This document shows, in pieces, positions 10,057 through 18,930 of a stretch of DNA of 64,000 nucleotides; position 1 is the first letter of the stretch, and each line of letters opens with the position of its first letter. The notes under the pieces are model-generated. The model had not been told where the DNA came from and did no database searches. It worked only from the letters and a program-made list of their open reading frames with translations. Position numbers and translations under genes: made by a program. Origin of the DNA: Dyadobacter psychrotolerans (GTDB taxonomy: Bacteria; Bacteroidota; Bacteroidia; Cytophagales; Spirosomataceae); assembly GCF_004349265.1 (NCBI RefSeq), contig NZ_SMFL01000019.1, forward strand, positions 37,323 to 101,322. Direction: 5' to 3'.

Positions 10057-13000
10057 TTAGAAAGATGCCATGTTATTCTTCTGATCGCCGTCTAAGAAGT
10101 AACCATAGGGATCTATTGCCACAACCTTTGGCTGTCTGTCAATCACAATTTCAATCACCGTTTGCGGTTTTATGAAATGGTGCCTTCGAAAGTAAATGGG
10201 CTCGGTACTCTCCTTCCAGAATCGTTCCTCCGCCCCGAAGATTCCAATATCCATCAAATCGTCAGTTTGCATTTTTTTTGGTTTAAAGTCAGCTTCATCA
10301 ATTTTATGGACAGTAACCAGCAGTTTTAACCTGAATCGCCCATCGCCAATAGTCTTCAATGAAAGCACTTTAATGCTATTGTCATATACGATTACCTTCC
10401 TCAAACGGTTTTCGACCGCAGTTTTTTCAAATGGCGTAGCCTGTTGGCTCAAAGCATTGACCAAGTCGTTAGATGATGGTTTGATGTTAGGAAAACTGTG
10501 ACTAAATATCAGATTTTTAAGTGCAGCGTTCACACGATCTTCACCCAGCAACTCTCTGATCGCATACATTTCTAACCCACCTTTTTGATAATGAACAAAT
10601 GGCTGCTCCCAGGTTTGGCTTAACGGAAGTTCTTTCTGAGCAGACCTATTTCTCAAAGTAAAATAAAGCTCGTTATCGGTCCGAAGGTATTGTCGCAGCC
10701 TCATTTTTCCCATACGCTTTTCAGCTACCATTGCCTCGGTGTATTTGGCAAGAGATTCGGTCAACAGCGCATTCCCGAAACCATTCTGCGGACGAATTTT
10801 GTAAGCCCACCATTGATGCGCGGTTTCATGGGCGGTGGTTGTATAAATAAAATTCAGACGGGAAGTGTCGCTCGCGTCGACCAAAAAATTATACTTTTCA
10901 CTACTAAAAATGACCCCGGGATATGCCGTAGCCGCCCCTGGATAAGCCGGGATTTCTGCCAGTGTGATCTGTTTGAGCGGATATGGGCTGAACTGCGCAT
11001 TTCCATAGCTGATGGCATCCTTCATTGCCTGCATCATGGCGGGCAAATTATGTGTCTGTCCTGGCTGATAAAAGATCTGAAAGGTAATACCATTCTCGGA
11101 TTTTTTATGGACATCATACCGCATACTGCTTATAGCCAACATAAATGCAATGGGCTTTACAGTTTTGTATAAAAAGTAGCTACGCCCGCCTATTTTCCAA
11201 GATTTTTCCAAGTTTCCAACTGATACTACCTGTTGGCCGGCAAGGGTGGAAATGGTGTTTTCGAAATCGACTAGATGATAACGCTGGTGGGTCTGTGTAG
11301 GTTTAGTCTGTATTTCCATTCCATTTTTTTGCCTTATCCGGGGGTCATCCAGCTCAAATCTGTTATTGTATCCTAAAAACGGCAGAAACTTTTCAAGCTC
11401 AATGTAGCTGCCATTGCTTACAACCGAATTTTCGCTTTCGAAGGGCTTAAAACTGGATCGGTCCACTCGTATTGAAAAGTTCAGCAACATTACTGCACCG
11501 GGCAGTAACGGTTTTTTAAGGTCGTAAAAATATTGCTTTAAATCTTGGTCTGACCGTTTCAGAGCCGCCCCCGCCATCGTCAAAACAACCAAAGTCACCG
11601 ACGGATCTACACCAATCCAAAGTTTGGAGATAGCATATGTAGATTTGTTCATTAAGTGATATGTACCTGAAACTTCATACCGCTGTTCATCAGGATAAAT
11701 GTCCGTTTTTATTTTGATTTTAGTGATGACAGGCTGTGTGAGGGCCGCAATGGGCATATAAGTTTTTTCGTATCGTTTTTGCCATTGAATATCCTTTTTG
11801 CTTCCCCTACCAAGAGCAACTCCATCACTTTTTTCAATTATATAAAAGCCGGTACAAATCATCAGCATCAACGTTGATACTATCATTATTTTCGATGCGG
11901 CATCCCAATTGCGCATGCCAGCCTTCATCCGTTTCCACCAAGTATCGACCCTTCCGTTTTGCCACCAGCGACTAGCGAGCATACCCAAGGTAATGGCGAA
12001 AAATGTCCAGAACAGCATGTATCCGTTAAATGATTCCGCATGGTGCCCAAAGCCATTGATTGCCGAATAAATGACCTGTGGTGCTGAGCCGAACCGTAGT
12101 AAGTATTGCTCAATTCCAAGCATTTTTCCAAAAACATATATTCCCAAAACAAGAAGGCTCAACAGCATGCCCAGGTATTTATTTGGAATGATGGTTTGAA
12201 TAAAAATGATCAGAACCGTAAAAAGCAATAGCTGGAACCCACTGTAATAAAATAGTGAAAAGTATGGTAAAAGCGAAATATTTGTTTGCCCTGTCAAAAA
12301 CTGGAATCCAATTCCGGTTATGATATTACAACTGATCAATATGCTGATCAACACTGCAAGAGATCCGAATTTTGCCAAAAACAAAACAGCATCCGAAACA
12401 GGTGTTGAAAAAACAAGTGACTGAATTCTGCTAACCTGCTCTTTATGAATCAGCTCGGATGCGTAAAAAACCAGTAGCAACAATGCCATTCGCGCGGACA
12501 ATATCTGTTCTATTACCAATGCGGTAGTGCCATAAAAGCGAATGTCGTATGGACCATGGAGAACATTTTCATCTAATTCCACGCCGTAAACAAATATCCA
12601 AAGTGCAAGCAGAACCACAAAAAGCTGCTGTCTGAAAAGCGAGGTAAGTTCCACAAGTAGCTGTGAGCGAAGCGCAGAAATGTAGTAAACGAAGCCCAAC
12701 TTTTGCAGAGCAACAGGCCTGTATACTACTTTAATTATTTTCCCTCTGAAAGCTTTGGATTTATCAACCGGTCTTGCAGAAGCCGAACTAAACCTGAAAT
12801 GCTTATAGCTCAATGTAACTGCAAGAACAGCCATACAAGTCCAGAGCAACCGGTTTGAAAGAAATGTACCGGTTACGGCATAAATATGATGATTCCGGCG
12901 CCATACGGACCAGCTTTTCAATTCACTAAAGAAGGTAGTCAATCCAAATGGGTCAGCCAATACAGACCACAAACCAGGACCTCCTGTCTTCAAGGCCGAT

Positions 13001-13587
13001 GTGGCCATTAATGGAGAGTTCCCAAAAATGGAAGCGGTAAAATAAAGTATGAAAAGCAGCACGCCCGATGCATAGACAGCTCTCGCGTTTTGGGACCACA
13101 TGGCCGCTGCAAAGACGAAACTTGCGCAAAACAGCGCATTGGGCAACCCAAATAATAGTAGTGGTTGTAAATAATATAGTAATTGAAAACTTCCCTTTTG
13201 GCTCGCCGGCAGCCATACCGTCCCGACCAAGATGCCTGCTGCGGCAATGCAGATGATCAGCGAAACCGACAACAGCAATCCGAAGAGCTTAATGCCAAAG
13301 TAAACACGCTTGCTGATTGCCGTCGAAAAAATCAATACATCGGTCTGGTAGGACTTATCTCTGAGCACGACATTCGCACAGAACAATGCGCTGACGAATA
13401 TCATGAAAATAGACAGCAGGCAAATAATGAAATTGATTACATAGGGTCCGTTCTTTAAAATTTCCGGTCCACCAAAACTTCCGTGCGGCATTAAAGCGCC
13501 AAGAAAAAAAAACAGCGCGGCCGTAACCTGAAAAACGATTTGTTTGAAATGATACCTCATTTCAAAACCCATTAGAGAAGCCATCAT
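10057..13587 (-). CDS. ABC-2 type permease fused to an M1-family aminopeptidase domain
   Basis: The first half (about residues 1-590) holds two sets of hydrophobic helices typical of ABC-2 permeases. The second half is a gluzincin peptidase of the M1 type. The zinc motif HETAH lies at residues 920-924, a second glutamate ligand comes 19 residues later in LLTESLAKY, and the conserved YQKGGLEMYAIRELLGED segment carries the transition-state tyrosine. Such fusions are common in Bacteroidota and are annotated 'ABC transporter permease/M1 family aminopeptidase'; their substrate is unknown. The gene overlaps the upstream ATPase gene by four bases (ATGA), so the two are translationally coupled and probably form one exporter or peptide-handling complex at the inner membrane. 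The divergent LytS/LytTR pair is the likely regulator. Confidence 0.93.
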   Translation of the reverse strand: MMASLMGFEMRYHFKQIVFQVTAALFFFLGALMPHGSFGGPEILKNGPYVINFIICLLSIFMIFVSALFCANVVLRDKSYQTDVLIFSTAISKRVYFGIKLFGLLLSVSLIICIAAAGILVGTVWLPASQKGSFQLLYYLQPLLLFGLPNALFCASFVFAAAMWSQNARAVYASGVLLFILYFTASIFGNSPLMATSALKTGGPGLWSVLADPFGLTTFFSELKSWSVWRRNHHIYAVTGTFLSNRLLWTCMAVLAVTLSYKHFRFSSASARPVDKSKAFRGKIIKVVYRPVALQKLGFVYYISALRSQLLVELTSLFRQQLFVVLLALWIFVYGVELDENVLHGPYDIRFYGTTALVIEQILSARMALLLLVFYASELIHKEQVSRIQSLVFSTPVSDAVLFLAKFGSLAVLISILISCNIITGIGFQFLTGQTNISLLPYFSLFYYSGFQLLLFTVLIIFIQTIIPNKYLGMLLSLLVLGIYVFGKMLGIEQYLLRFGSAPQVIYSAINGFGHHAESFNGYMLFWTFFAITLGMLASRWWQNGRVDTWWKRMKAGMRNWDAASKIMIVSTLMLMICTGFYIIEKSDGVALGRGSKKDIQWQKRYEKTYMPIAALTQPVITKIKIKTDIYPDEQRYEVSGTYHLMNKSTYAISKLWIGVDPSVTLVVLTMAGAALKRSDQDLKQYFYDLKKPLLPGAVMLLNFSIRVDRSSFKPFESENSVVSNGSYIELEKFLPFLGYNNRFELDDPRIRQKNGMEIQTKPTQTHQRYHLVDFENTISTLAGQQVVSVGNLEKSWKIGGRSYFLYKTVKPIAFMLAISSMRYDVHKKSENGITFQIFYQPGQTHNLPAMMQAMKDAISYGNAQFSPYPLKQITLAEIPAYPGAATAYPGVIFSSEKYNFLVDASDTSRLNFIYTTTAHETAHQWWAYKIRPQNGFGNALLTESLAKYTEAMVAEKRMGKMRLRQYLRTDNELYFTLRNRSAQKELPLSQTWEQPFVHYQKGGLEMYAIRELLGEDRVNAALKNLIFSHSFPNIKPSSNDLVNALSQQATPFEKTAVENRLRKVIVYDNSIKVLSLKTIGDGRFRLKLLVTVHKIDEADFKPKKMQTDDLMDIGIFGAEERFWKESTEPIYFRRHHFIKPQTVIEIVIDRQPKVVAIDPYGYFLDGDQKNNMASF

Positions 13588-14483
13588 ATTGCCTGCCGAT
13601 TTCCCGGCCGCTGATTGCCGAATATCGTGGAGAAATAAACGTCTTCCAGGCCAGGTTCGACGAGCCGAAATCCACTATCGGGCTGCACGTCTGAAAGGAT
13701 ATGTACCTGCGTGCTACCACCAATGAACCGCGTTGAGATCACATGGTTGTTACTTTTCAAAACAGCCAATGCGTCTTTGCTGACTGTTTTCTGCCATACC
13801 CGGCCGCGTAGTTTTTCGGTTAAGGCGCTGGGTTTGCCTTTCAGGACAAGCTGTCCTCCGATGAGCACCGCCATTTCAGGACATAGATCATGCACGTCCT
13901 CGACAATGTGGGTGGACAATAAAACCACCACCTGCTCCCCTATTTCGCTTAGCAAATCGTGAAACCGGTTGCGTTCCAGCGGATCAAGTCCAGCTGTGGG
14001 TTCATCAGCAATGATCAGTTGCGGGTTGCCCAGCAATGCCTGCGCAATGCCAAACCGCTGCCGCATTCCGCCGGAGAAAGTGCTGACTGCCTGTTTTCGG
14101 TTTTCATACAGATTCGTTTGCTGCAAAAGTGCAGCGACCTGTTGCTTGCGGTCGGCTCTATTTGTGATACCCTTCAAAACAGCCAGATGTTCCAACAATT
14201 CTGCCGCCGAAATTCTGGGATAAACGCCGAAATCCTGCGGCAGATACCCAAGCCGGCTTCTTAGAAAATGCGGATTGGTCCCAATATCAGTTTCATCAAA
14301 AAACACATTTCCGCTATCCGGCTGAAGTAACGTGGCCAGTATTTTCATCAGGGAAGATTTGCCCGCGCCATTTGGCCCGAGTAAGCCGAACATCCCATTG
14401 CCGATTTGCAGGGAAACGTTGTCCAGCGCCTTGACACCATTGGGATAAGTTTTGAGAAGGTGGTCGATTTTAAGTCGTTGCAT
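13584..14483 (-). CDS. ABC transporter ATP-binding subunit
   Basis: All ABC motifs are present: Walker A GPNGAGKSS, Q-loop LPQDFG, signature FSGGMRQRFG, Walker B LIIADEPTAGLD and the switch histidine in LLSTHIVED. I choose the ATG at 14483 (MQRLKIDHLLKTYPNG), because the N-terminus then matches ABC-2 ATPases; an upstream in-frame start would add 17 unrelated residues. The C-terminus has the extra small domain usual in ABC-2 exporters. It powers the permease/peptidase encoded immediately downstream, overlapping by four bases. The gene is divergent from the histidine kinase gene, with about 190 bases between the two starts. Confidence 0.95.
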   Translation of the reverse strand: MQRLKIDHLLKTYPNGVKALDNVSLQIGNGMFGLLGPNGAGKSSLMKILATLLQPDSGNVFFDETDIGTNPHFLRSRLGYLPQDFGVYPRISAAELLEHLAVLKGITNRADRKQQVAALLQQTNLYENRKQAVSTFSGGMRQRFGIAQALLGNPQLIIADEPTAGLDPLERNRFHDLLSEIGEQVVVLLSTHIVEDVHDLCPEMAVLIGGQLVLKGKPSALTEKLRGRVWQKTVSKDALAVLKSNNHVISTRFIGGSTQVHILSDVQPDSGFRLVEPGLEDVYFSTIFGNQRPGNRQAI

Positions 14484-14675
14484 TCGATTACAATTTGGAT
14501 AAGAGCCCAAAACTGTGCAATACCTGGCTGGCAAAGAAAAATAGATGATATGGGCCGGGCTTTTAAGGATAAACCTTTTGTGTACCTTGATGAAAGCTTA
14601 TTTTAAACCAATGTCACGAAAAAAGGTGCTTTCATCATTCTTTTTTGGCAAGCAGCAGAATCTACGGTTTCTTTG

Positions 14676-16196
14676 ATGTCTATGAGTAAGTGGATTCAAA
14701 AAGACAGGTTTTATCCGGGCAGGCTGGACTTTTGGCTTTATCTCGGCCTATTATTCTGGATCGCCATTATTGAGGCACTTAATGCCGCCGGCAGCTGGGA
14801 AACATACTTTTCTGCTGCAAGCGCGCTTTGCATTTCGCAGTTCCCTGTCCTTGCGTTTGCATGGAAAAAAGAGAGTTGGAAGAAATCGCTTGCTCCACGT
14901 AAGTACCGAAGCTACCACATTGCATGCTATGGAATTTACCTTCCGTTGCTAGCACTGGGCAGCAGCCTTATACTCGATCAGAAGACCAACACATGGGAGA
15001 TTGTGCTGCAGGGTGCTATTTGCTCTCTGGGTCTGGAGGTTATCCTGATAGCCAATACGTATTGGAATAAGCAGGTTGTTAATGCGAAATGGGTGCAGCG
15101 GATGAGCCTGGAAAAGGCAATTCTTATCTCACTGATATTCTTAGCGATTACCCTGTCGTCCATGGCAGTGTCAAGTCTGAATAATCCGCTTTATGATACA
15201 AAGGATCAATTGTTGATCGGGTTTGAATTCAACCTTTCGAAGATATTTTCCAGATTTGATACTTTTCTGATTTACGCGCTTCAATTGCTTTTAATGTATC
15301 TATGTGGCTATTTTTTCTTTCTGATCAACAGCAGAATTCTGGTTTCCAAAGTGCTGAAAGAAAAAGGTACCGTCTTTTACGTTCTTAGTGCCTTAGCCGT
15401 GGTAGGGGCCTTCTATCCGGTCATGGGGCAACTGCTATCTCTTTTACCCTTCAGCAAACAATTGGGCGGCACTTTCTCGCAAAATCCGTTTGTCTGGGAA
15501 AATGCATTCGGCGCAATCATTATTTTACTGGTTAGTTTACCTGTCCTTCTGGCCGTGCAATGGTCAAAACAGAATACACGCATTGTTTTATTAGAAAAAG
15601 AAAAATCACAGGCCGAATTGAACTTGTTAAAACAGCAACTGAATCCCCATTTTTTCTTTAATACCCTTAACAACTTGTATGCATTAAGTCTACAAAAATC
15701 TAGCGAAACGCCAGAAGTAATACTTCAATTAGCGGACCTGATGCGTTATGTAATCTATAAAGCATCAGAGCCCTCAGTTCGGATCATGGAAGAAGTGAAG
15801 TATTTGCGAGATTATCTGCAACTACAATCGATCCGGCTGAAAGAAAAATTTGACCTGCGTTTTGATGTGGATCTGCCAGATGAAAACTTCAAAATCGCCC
15901 CGCTGCTTCTTGTCGTATTGATTGAAAACGCATTTAAGCATGGCATTGAACCTGCTAGTGGCGATGCATTTTTGCATATCACCTTGAAAACGGACCAAAG
16001 AAAACTATACTTCACCTGTCAGAACTCTTTTGAACTGGTATCGGAAAATCCCTTAGGGATTGGTTTAAATAATCTGAGAAAACGGATACATTTATTATAC
16101 CCTGGCAATCACAATCTTAAAATTGAAAAGGATAACACTAAATTTAAGGTGGAACTGGAATTAGAAAATTATGAATATGCGGTGCCTGATCATTGA
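14676..16196 (+). CDS. LytS/YehU-type sensor histidine kinase
   Basis: The N-terminal 310 residues contain about eight hydrophobic membrane segments and no periplasmic domain of note. The cytoplasmic part has the His_kinase box LLKQQLNPHFFFNTLNNLYAL, with the phosphorylated histidine at residue 325, and the ATPase N-box VVLIENAFKHGIEP with the glycine box PLGIGLNNLRKR. This is the architecture of LytS/YehU kinases that signal to LytTR regulators. Start: a TTG at 14673, ATG at 14676 and ATG at 14682 are all possible; I take the first ATG. The response regulator gene overlaps the 3' end by 26 bases, so the two are cotranscribed. Confidence 0.93.
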   Translation: MSMSKWIQKDRFYPGRLDFWLYLGLLFWIAIIEALNAAGSWETYFSAASALCISQFPVLAFAWKKESWKKSLAPRKYRSYHIACYGIYLPLLALGSSLILDQKTNTWEIVLQGAICSLGLEVILIANTYWNKQVVNAKWVQRMSLEKAILISLIFLAITLSSMAVSSLNNPLYDTKDQLLIGFEFNLSKIFSRFDTFLIYALQLLLMYLCGYFFFLINSRILVSKVLKEKGTVFYVLSALAVVGAFYPVMGQLLSLLPFSKQLGGTFSQNPFVWENAFGAIIILLVSLPVLLAVQWSKQNTRIVLLEKEKSQAELNLLKQQLNPHFFFNTLNNLYALSLQKSSETPEVILQLADLMRYVIYKASEPSVRIMEEVKYLRDYLQLQSIRLKEKFDLRFDVDLPDENFKIAPLLLVVLIENAFKHGIEPASGDAFLHITLKTDQRKLYFTCQNSFELVSENPLGIGLNNLRKRIHLLYPGNHNLKIEKDNTKFKVELELENYEYAVPDH

Positions 16197-16902
16197 TGAT
16201 GAACCACTTGCGCATGAAGTGATCCTTGCTTACATGGCAGATATTCCGTTTCTCGAAAACGCCGGGCAATGTTACCGGGCCACCGAAGCATTGGTTTTTT
16301 TAAGTAATCAGACAGTGGATTTGATTTTCCTCGATATACGCATGCCTAAACTTACCGGACTTGACTTTATCCGGACATTACAGCAACGTCCGCTAATTAT
16401 TGTGACTTCCGCCCATGAGGAGCACGCACTGGAAAGCTTCGAGCTGGAAGTATGTGATTACCTGCTAAAACCGTTTCGTTTTGACCGCTTCCTGAAAGCC
16501 GTAAACAGGGCCAGCACACAGTTTAATCTTCGCATGCAGATCACGAGCTCCAGACCAAAAGATTATTTGAAAGCACCTACCCAGCCCAATTTCATCTCCG
16601 TTAAGACTGAGAAAAGACTGGTGAAAGTACTGCTTGATGAAATCTACTATTTCGAAGGTTTAGGTAATTACGTGAAGGTCTGGGGTGAGCAAAACTTTCT
16701 ACTCACAGCACGTACTATGATCAGCTTTGAAGAAAATTTGCATTCTGAATCTTTCGTTCGAATACACAAATCGTTTATTCTAAATAAAAAGTTCATCCAT
16801 TATATTGAAGGAAATGTTGTGTTCCTAAAAAATGGAAGCAAGTTACCGATAGGCAAAAATTACAGACAACTGCTCTCTAACGGCTCATTATTAAATCCGT
16901 GA
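16171..16902 (+). CDS. LytTR-family response regulator
   Basis: A receiver domain occupies residues 1-120: acidic pocket IIDDEP (D9, D10), phospho-acceptor Asp55 in LIFLDIRMP, the switch residue in IIVTSAHEEHAL and lysine in YLLKPF. Residues 140-243 are a LytTR DNA-binding domain (FISVKTEKRLVKVLLDEIYYFEGLGNYVKVW...FVRIHKSFILNKKFI). LytTR domains bind DNA with a beta-fold rather than a helix-turn-helix. Partner of the upstream kinase by overlap. Likely targets are the divergent ABC/M1 operon and possibly its own promoter, as is common for LytTR systems beside ABC exporters, but that is inference from position. Confidence 0.95.
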   Translation: MNMRCLIIDDEPLAHEVILAYMADIPFLENAGQCYRATEALVFLSNQTVDLIFLDIRMPKLTGLDFIRTLQQRPLIIVTSAHEEHALESFELEVCDYLLKPFRFDRFLKAVNRASTQFNLRMQITSSRPKDYLKAPTQPNFISVKTEKRLVKVLLDEIYYFEGLGNYVKVWGEQNFLLTARTMISFEENLHSESFVRIHKSFILNKKFIHYIEGNVVFLKNGSKLPIGKNYRQLLSNGSLLNP

Positions 16903-16965
16903 ACTGACCCTACCCGGTTACATGTAAATGATTACAACTTAACACACTTTTATCCAGGTCTGTTG

Positions 16966-17199
16966 TGAGATGGCTCCCAAAAAACGGCACACTTTTTTAC
17001 ACAACCTAATGCAAAATGGATAACCGAAAAAAAGGAAAGACTTGGAGAAGCTATGAGTCTGATTTCAAGCAGGAACTGGTTAGTATGTTGATTTCTGGAA
17101 AGAGTGCCAGCGAACTTTCTGAAACATTTGGAATTGCCCAGAAACGGTACGCCGTCGCGGCTTCTTTACCGTTGGAAAAGAATGGCAACTATTCATCAT
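16966..17199 (+). mobile_element. Left-end remnant of an IS3-family element (orfA fragment)
   Basis: The segment from TGAGATGG (16966) through CGGCACACTTTTTT to the orfA start at 17016 matches the left end of the IS at 63702 (TGAGGTGG ... CGGCACACTTTTTT). The orfA begins MDNRKKGKTWRSYESDFKQELV and keeps the helix-turn-helix segment LISGKSASELSETFGIA. The frame is then lost and resumes as LLYRWK in another frame, so the gene is dead. Homology stops near 17199, where sequence of the leftward hipA gene begins. No orfB or right end follows. Confidence 0.75.
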
Positions 17200-17543
17200 G
17201 AACGCCCAACAGAAATTCAATGTCGTACAATGTCTTCGAGTATTGCCTTCTTCTTTGGCCTTAATATAGGCTCTTCTTTTCATCAGCGTACGTCCCCAAG
17301 TATCTGGCATTAATCTAGAAATACACCGAAATTTTCTTTCTGATTTGGATGTTGAGCACCGCTAAACCAGGCAATGTCCGGGTCCAAAAGTAGTTGCTCA
17401 TTGGATTTGATCCAATCAGGGTCGTATGTAAAACTAAAAGATTTTCTTCCTTTCACCTGCTGGGCAGCCAGTATACCGATACATTTTGGACCAGACATTC
17501 CTATCCAGTCGGCATAAACCCAAATGTCTGTATTATCTGCCAT
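17199..17543 (-). pseudogene. hipA: HipA-type toxin kinase, N-terminal fragment with two frameshifts
   Basis: The frame starts at the ATG at 17543 with MADNTDIWVYADWIGMSGP, a HipA N-terminal domain, and runs to NFGVFLD. There, at 17310-17312, the frame meets TAA. The next frame continues at once with MPDTWGRTLMKRR, the conserved HipA segment (usually L/F-x-D-S-M/L-P-D-x-W-G-R). One lost base in a serine codon explains the break. About 35 codons later a third frame carries LYDIEFLLGVHDE, again a HipA motif. Homology ends at about 17199 where the IS3 fragment starts. The kinase core is absent, so no toxin activity is possible. hipB lies four bases upstream in the same operon. Confidence 0.85.
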
Positions 17544-17547
17544 ATTA

Positions 17548-17844
17548 TTATGATTTGCCGATCAATTCCAAATCTTGCAATTTTCTTCCAAAAGTATCGT
17601 CAGCGGCCAGTTTCAAAAAATCATCCTGTAATCCAAGAACCCTCAGCACATTGAAATACGCGCCCAATGATACACTTGGGTTGCCCTTTTCGATATGATA
17701 TAATGTAGTCCTGTCAATACCAGCTCTTTCAGCTACCTGTATCGTCGTAAGTTTGCGTCTCTTCCGTGCCAGCTTAATATTCTCCCCCAACTGTCCAAAG
17801 ATTTTTGCAAATCTGGGAAGTAGGATCTGTTTTCTATTGTTCAT
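17548..17844 (-). CDS. hipB: HipB-like XRE-family antitoxin / repressor
   Basis: The 98-residue protein has one Cro/CI helix-turn-helix domain: ENIKLARKRRKLTTIQVAERAGIDRTTLYHIEKGNPSVSLGAYFNVLRVLGL. HipB proteins neutralise the HipA kinase and repress their own operon. The ATG at 17844 is preferred; an upstream TTG at 17865 would place the N-terminus inside the operator. The reading frame is intact although hipA directly downstream is broken and truncated. A pair of palindromic operator sites stands immediately upstream of the start. It may therefore still act as a DNA-binding repressor without a toxin partner. Confidence 0.85.
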   Translation of the reverse strand: MNNRKQILLPRFAKIFGQLGENIKLARKRRKLTTIQVAERAGIDRTTLYHIEKGNPSVSLGAYFNVLRVLGLQDDFLKLAADDTFGRKLQDLELIGKS

Positions 17845-17846
17845 GA

Positions 17847-17911
17847 TGTTGTTTATAATCAACAATAATAATTAAAATGTTGATTATAAACAACATTTTA
17901 ATTATTATTTA
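17847..17911. promoter_or_regulatory. Paired palindromic operators upstream of hipB
   Basis: Two 18-base sites, TGTTGTTTATAATCAACA (17847-17864) and TGTTGATTATAAACAACA (17878-17895), are exact reverse complements of each other, 13 bases apart. Each is itself nearly palindromic around TTATAA (core TTGnTTATAAnCAA). The second site lies inside a longer palindrome spanning about 17863-17911. Position and symmetry fit cooperative binding of the HipB dimer to its own promoter. Confidence 0.8.
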
Positions 17912-18400
17912 ACAATCACTAGCCTCCCAAAACGTCAATACATTAAAAAAAATTGAAGCAATTACAGTAGATTAAATGTCTTTTCAACCAAGGAAAAAAA
18001 TCATTTTTATCATTTAAAAGATACCAGCTACAATCATAACTGGTATCAATTGTTTATGCTATCAGCTTAACTATTTTTTCTAAATCTTATAAAAAATGGT
18101 TCGACAATTGTTCTGGAAGGGGTACTAAGCCGAACTTTTGTGAGAAATCACTTAACGTTCGGCTTTATTATCGTATTAAGTCTTTGATTATCTAAAAGAT
18201 AAGAGCATCCACCTCATTGATTTTTGTGGTTCGATATCGCAACCGATAAATTCGCGTACTTGATTAGTATTGGGCCAGTTTTTGCTATTAAATATGATAA
18301 GCTCCTCGGAAGTGTGGGTATTGATTTTGGAATATTTCAAGTTGCGTACAAAATAGAATTTTCGGACGATTAGTCATTTTATTCCGTTAAACTGTATCGT
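17912..18400. other. Gene-free stretch with a nested hairpin
   Basis: AAGCCGAAC (18127-18135) pairs with GTTCGGCTT (18157-18165). Inside the loop GTGA (18140-18143) pairs with TCAC (18148-18151) around a GAAA tetraloop. The stem is followed by TATTATC rather than a clean T-run. A 50-codon rightward open stretch ending at 18373 (DKLLGSVGIDFGIFQVAYKIEFSDD) has no start codon and no family I recognise. Otherwise AT-rich with nothing supported. Confidence 0.4.
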
Positions 18401-18410
18401 CCTGAAAAAC

Positions 18411-18850
18411 GCTTACAGTTTGATGGAAAAAGATTTAACTGTCACTTCTGTCATGCCCATTTCAGCAGGGAGAAAAGAGGATTGATGTTAGACCAGCTTT
18501 ATGCCCCAATCTGCTTTTTTGCACCAGGCTGGTAACTTTTCTTTTTCTGTGCCGAATAAATCGACTTTGGACTGAGCCAATTCCAGATAATGGGCTTTAC
18601 CAAGCAAGGATAAAGCTGCTCGGCCGCCTGGATGGATGGAGAGAGCGAGTTGGTGTTGTAAAGTATAAATAGCCCCCTCATAGCCTACTGAATCGCCGAC
18701 ACGCCTCAGAGCTCCCGTCTCAAAGGATTCCAGCCACTTGCTCTTTTTATAACGGCTGAGCAACTGATTAGAATATCCCTTTTGATTAAGCCACGATGTG
18801 GCGGCGACAGTACCCAATGGCCAGTCCTGCGTTAAAAGGTTTACCTTAGT
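18411..18850 (-). pseudogene. Type IV antitoxin AbiEi, broken fragment
   Basis: The leftward frame reads WPLGTVAATSWLNQKGYSNQLLSRYKKSKWLE, then SVGYEGAIYTLQHQL, HPGGRAALSLLGKAHYL and LPAWCKKADWGIKLV. This is the AbiEi N-terminal winged-helix domain followed by the start of its C-terminal domain. A TAA at 18488 interrupts it, yet the same frame continues with SSFLPAEMGMTEVTVKSFSIKL, the expected next AbiEi segment (S-F-L-P...M-T...K-x-F-x-I-K), until another TAA near 18411. No ATG is found upstream of WPLG before a stop, so the start is also lost. No AbiEii toxin gene follows. AbiEi represses its own operon by binding two inverted repeats, and two matching repeats are found upstream. Confidence 0.8.
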
Positions 18851-18858
18851 CTCGTTTT

Positions 18859-18875
18859 ATAAACTCATAGTTTAT
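18859..18875. promoter_or_regulatory. Operator-like palindrome upstream of the AbiEi remnant (proximal copy)
   Basis: ATAAACT (18859-18865), CAT, AGTTTAT (18869-18875). The 19-base core TTATAAACTCATAGTTTAT differs by one base from the core of the palindrome at 23183-23207. The IS66 element sits between the two; without it they would be about 50 bases apart, as expected of the two AbiEi operator repeats. Confidence 0.65.
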
Positions 18876-18881
18876 TTATAC
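18874..18881. repeat. Target site duplication, left copy
   Basis: ATTTATAC directly left of the IS66 end; identical to 23130-23137. Eight bases is the normal IS66 duplication length. Confidence 0.9.
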
Positions 18882-18930
18882 GTAAGCAGTCGGCCATCCC
18901 CCTATTTTTCCAAGAGGTGTAATACAGAGA

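Noticed and set aside
10690..11172. 160-codon rightward frame
   Set aside because: Lies entirely antisense to the M1 peptidase domain, whose motifs are unmistakable; it is a shadow frame.
18127..18165. Resemblance to an integron attC site (AAC ... GTT ends of the stem)
   Set aside because: The R'' and R' boxes need RYYYAAC and GTTRRRY; here the third base of each box is wrong, and there is no integrase or cassette array.
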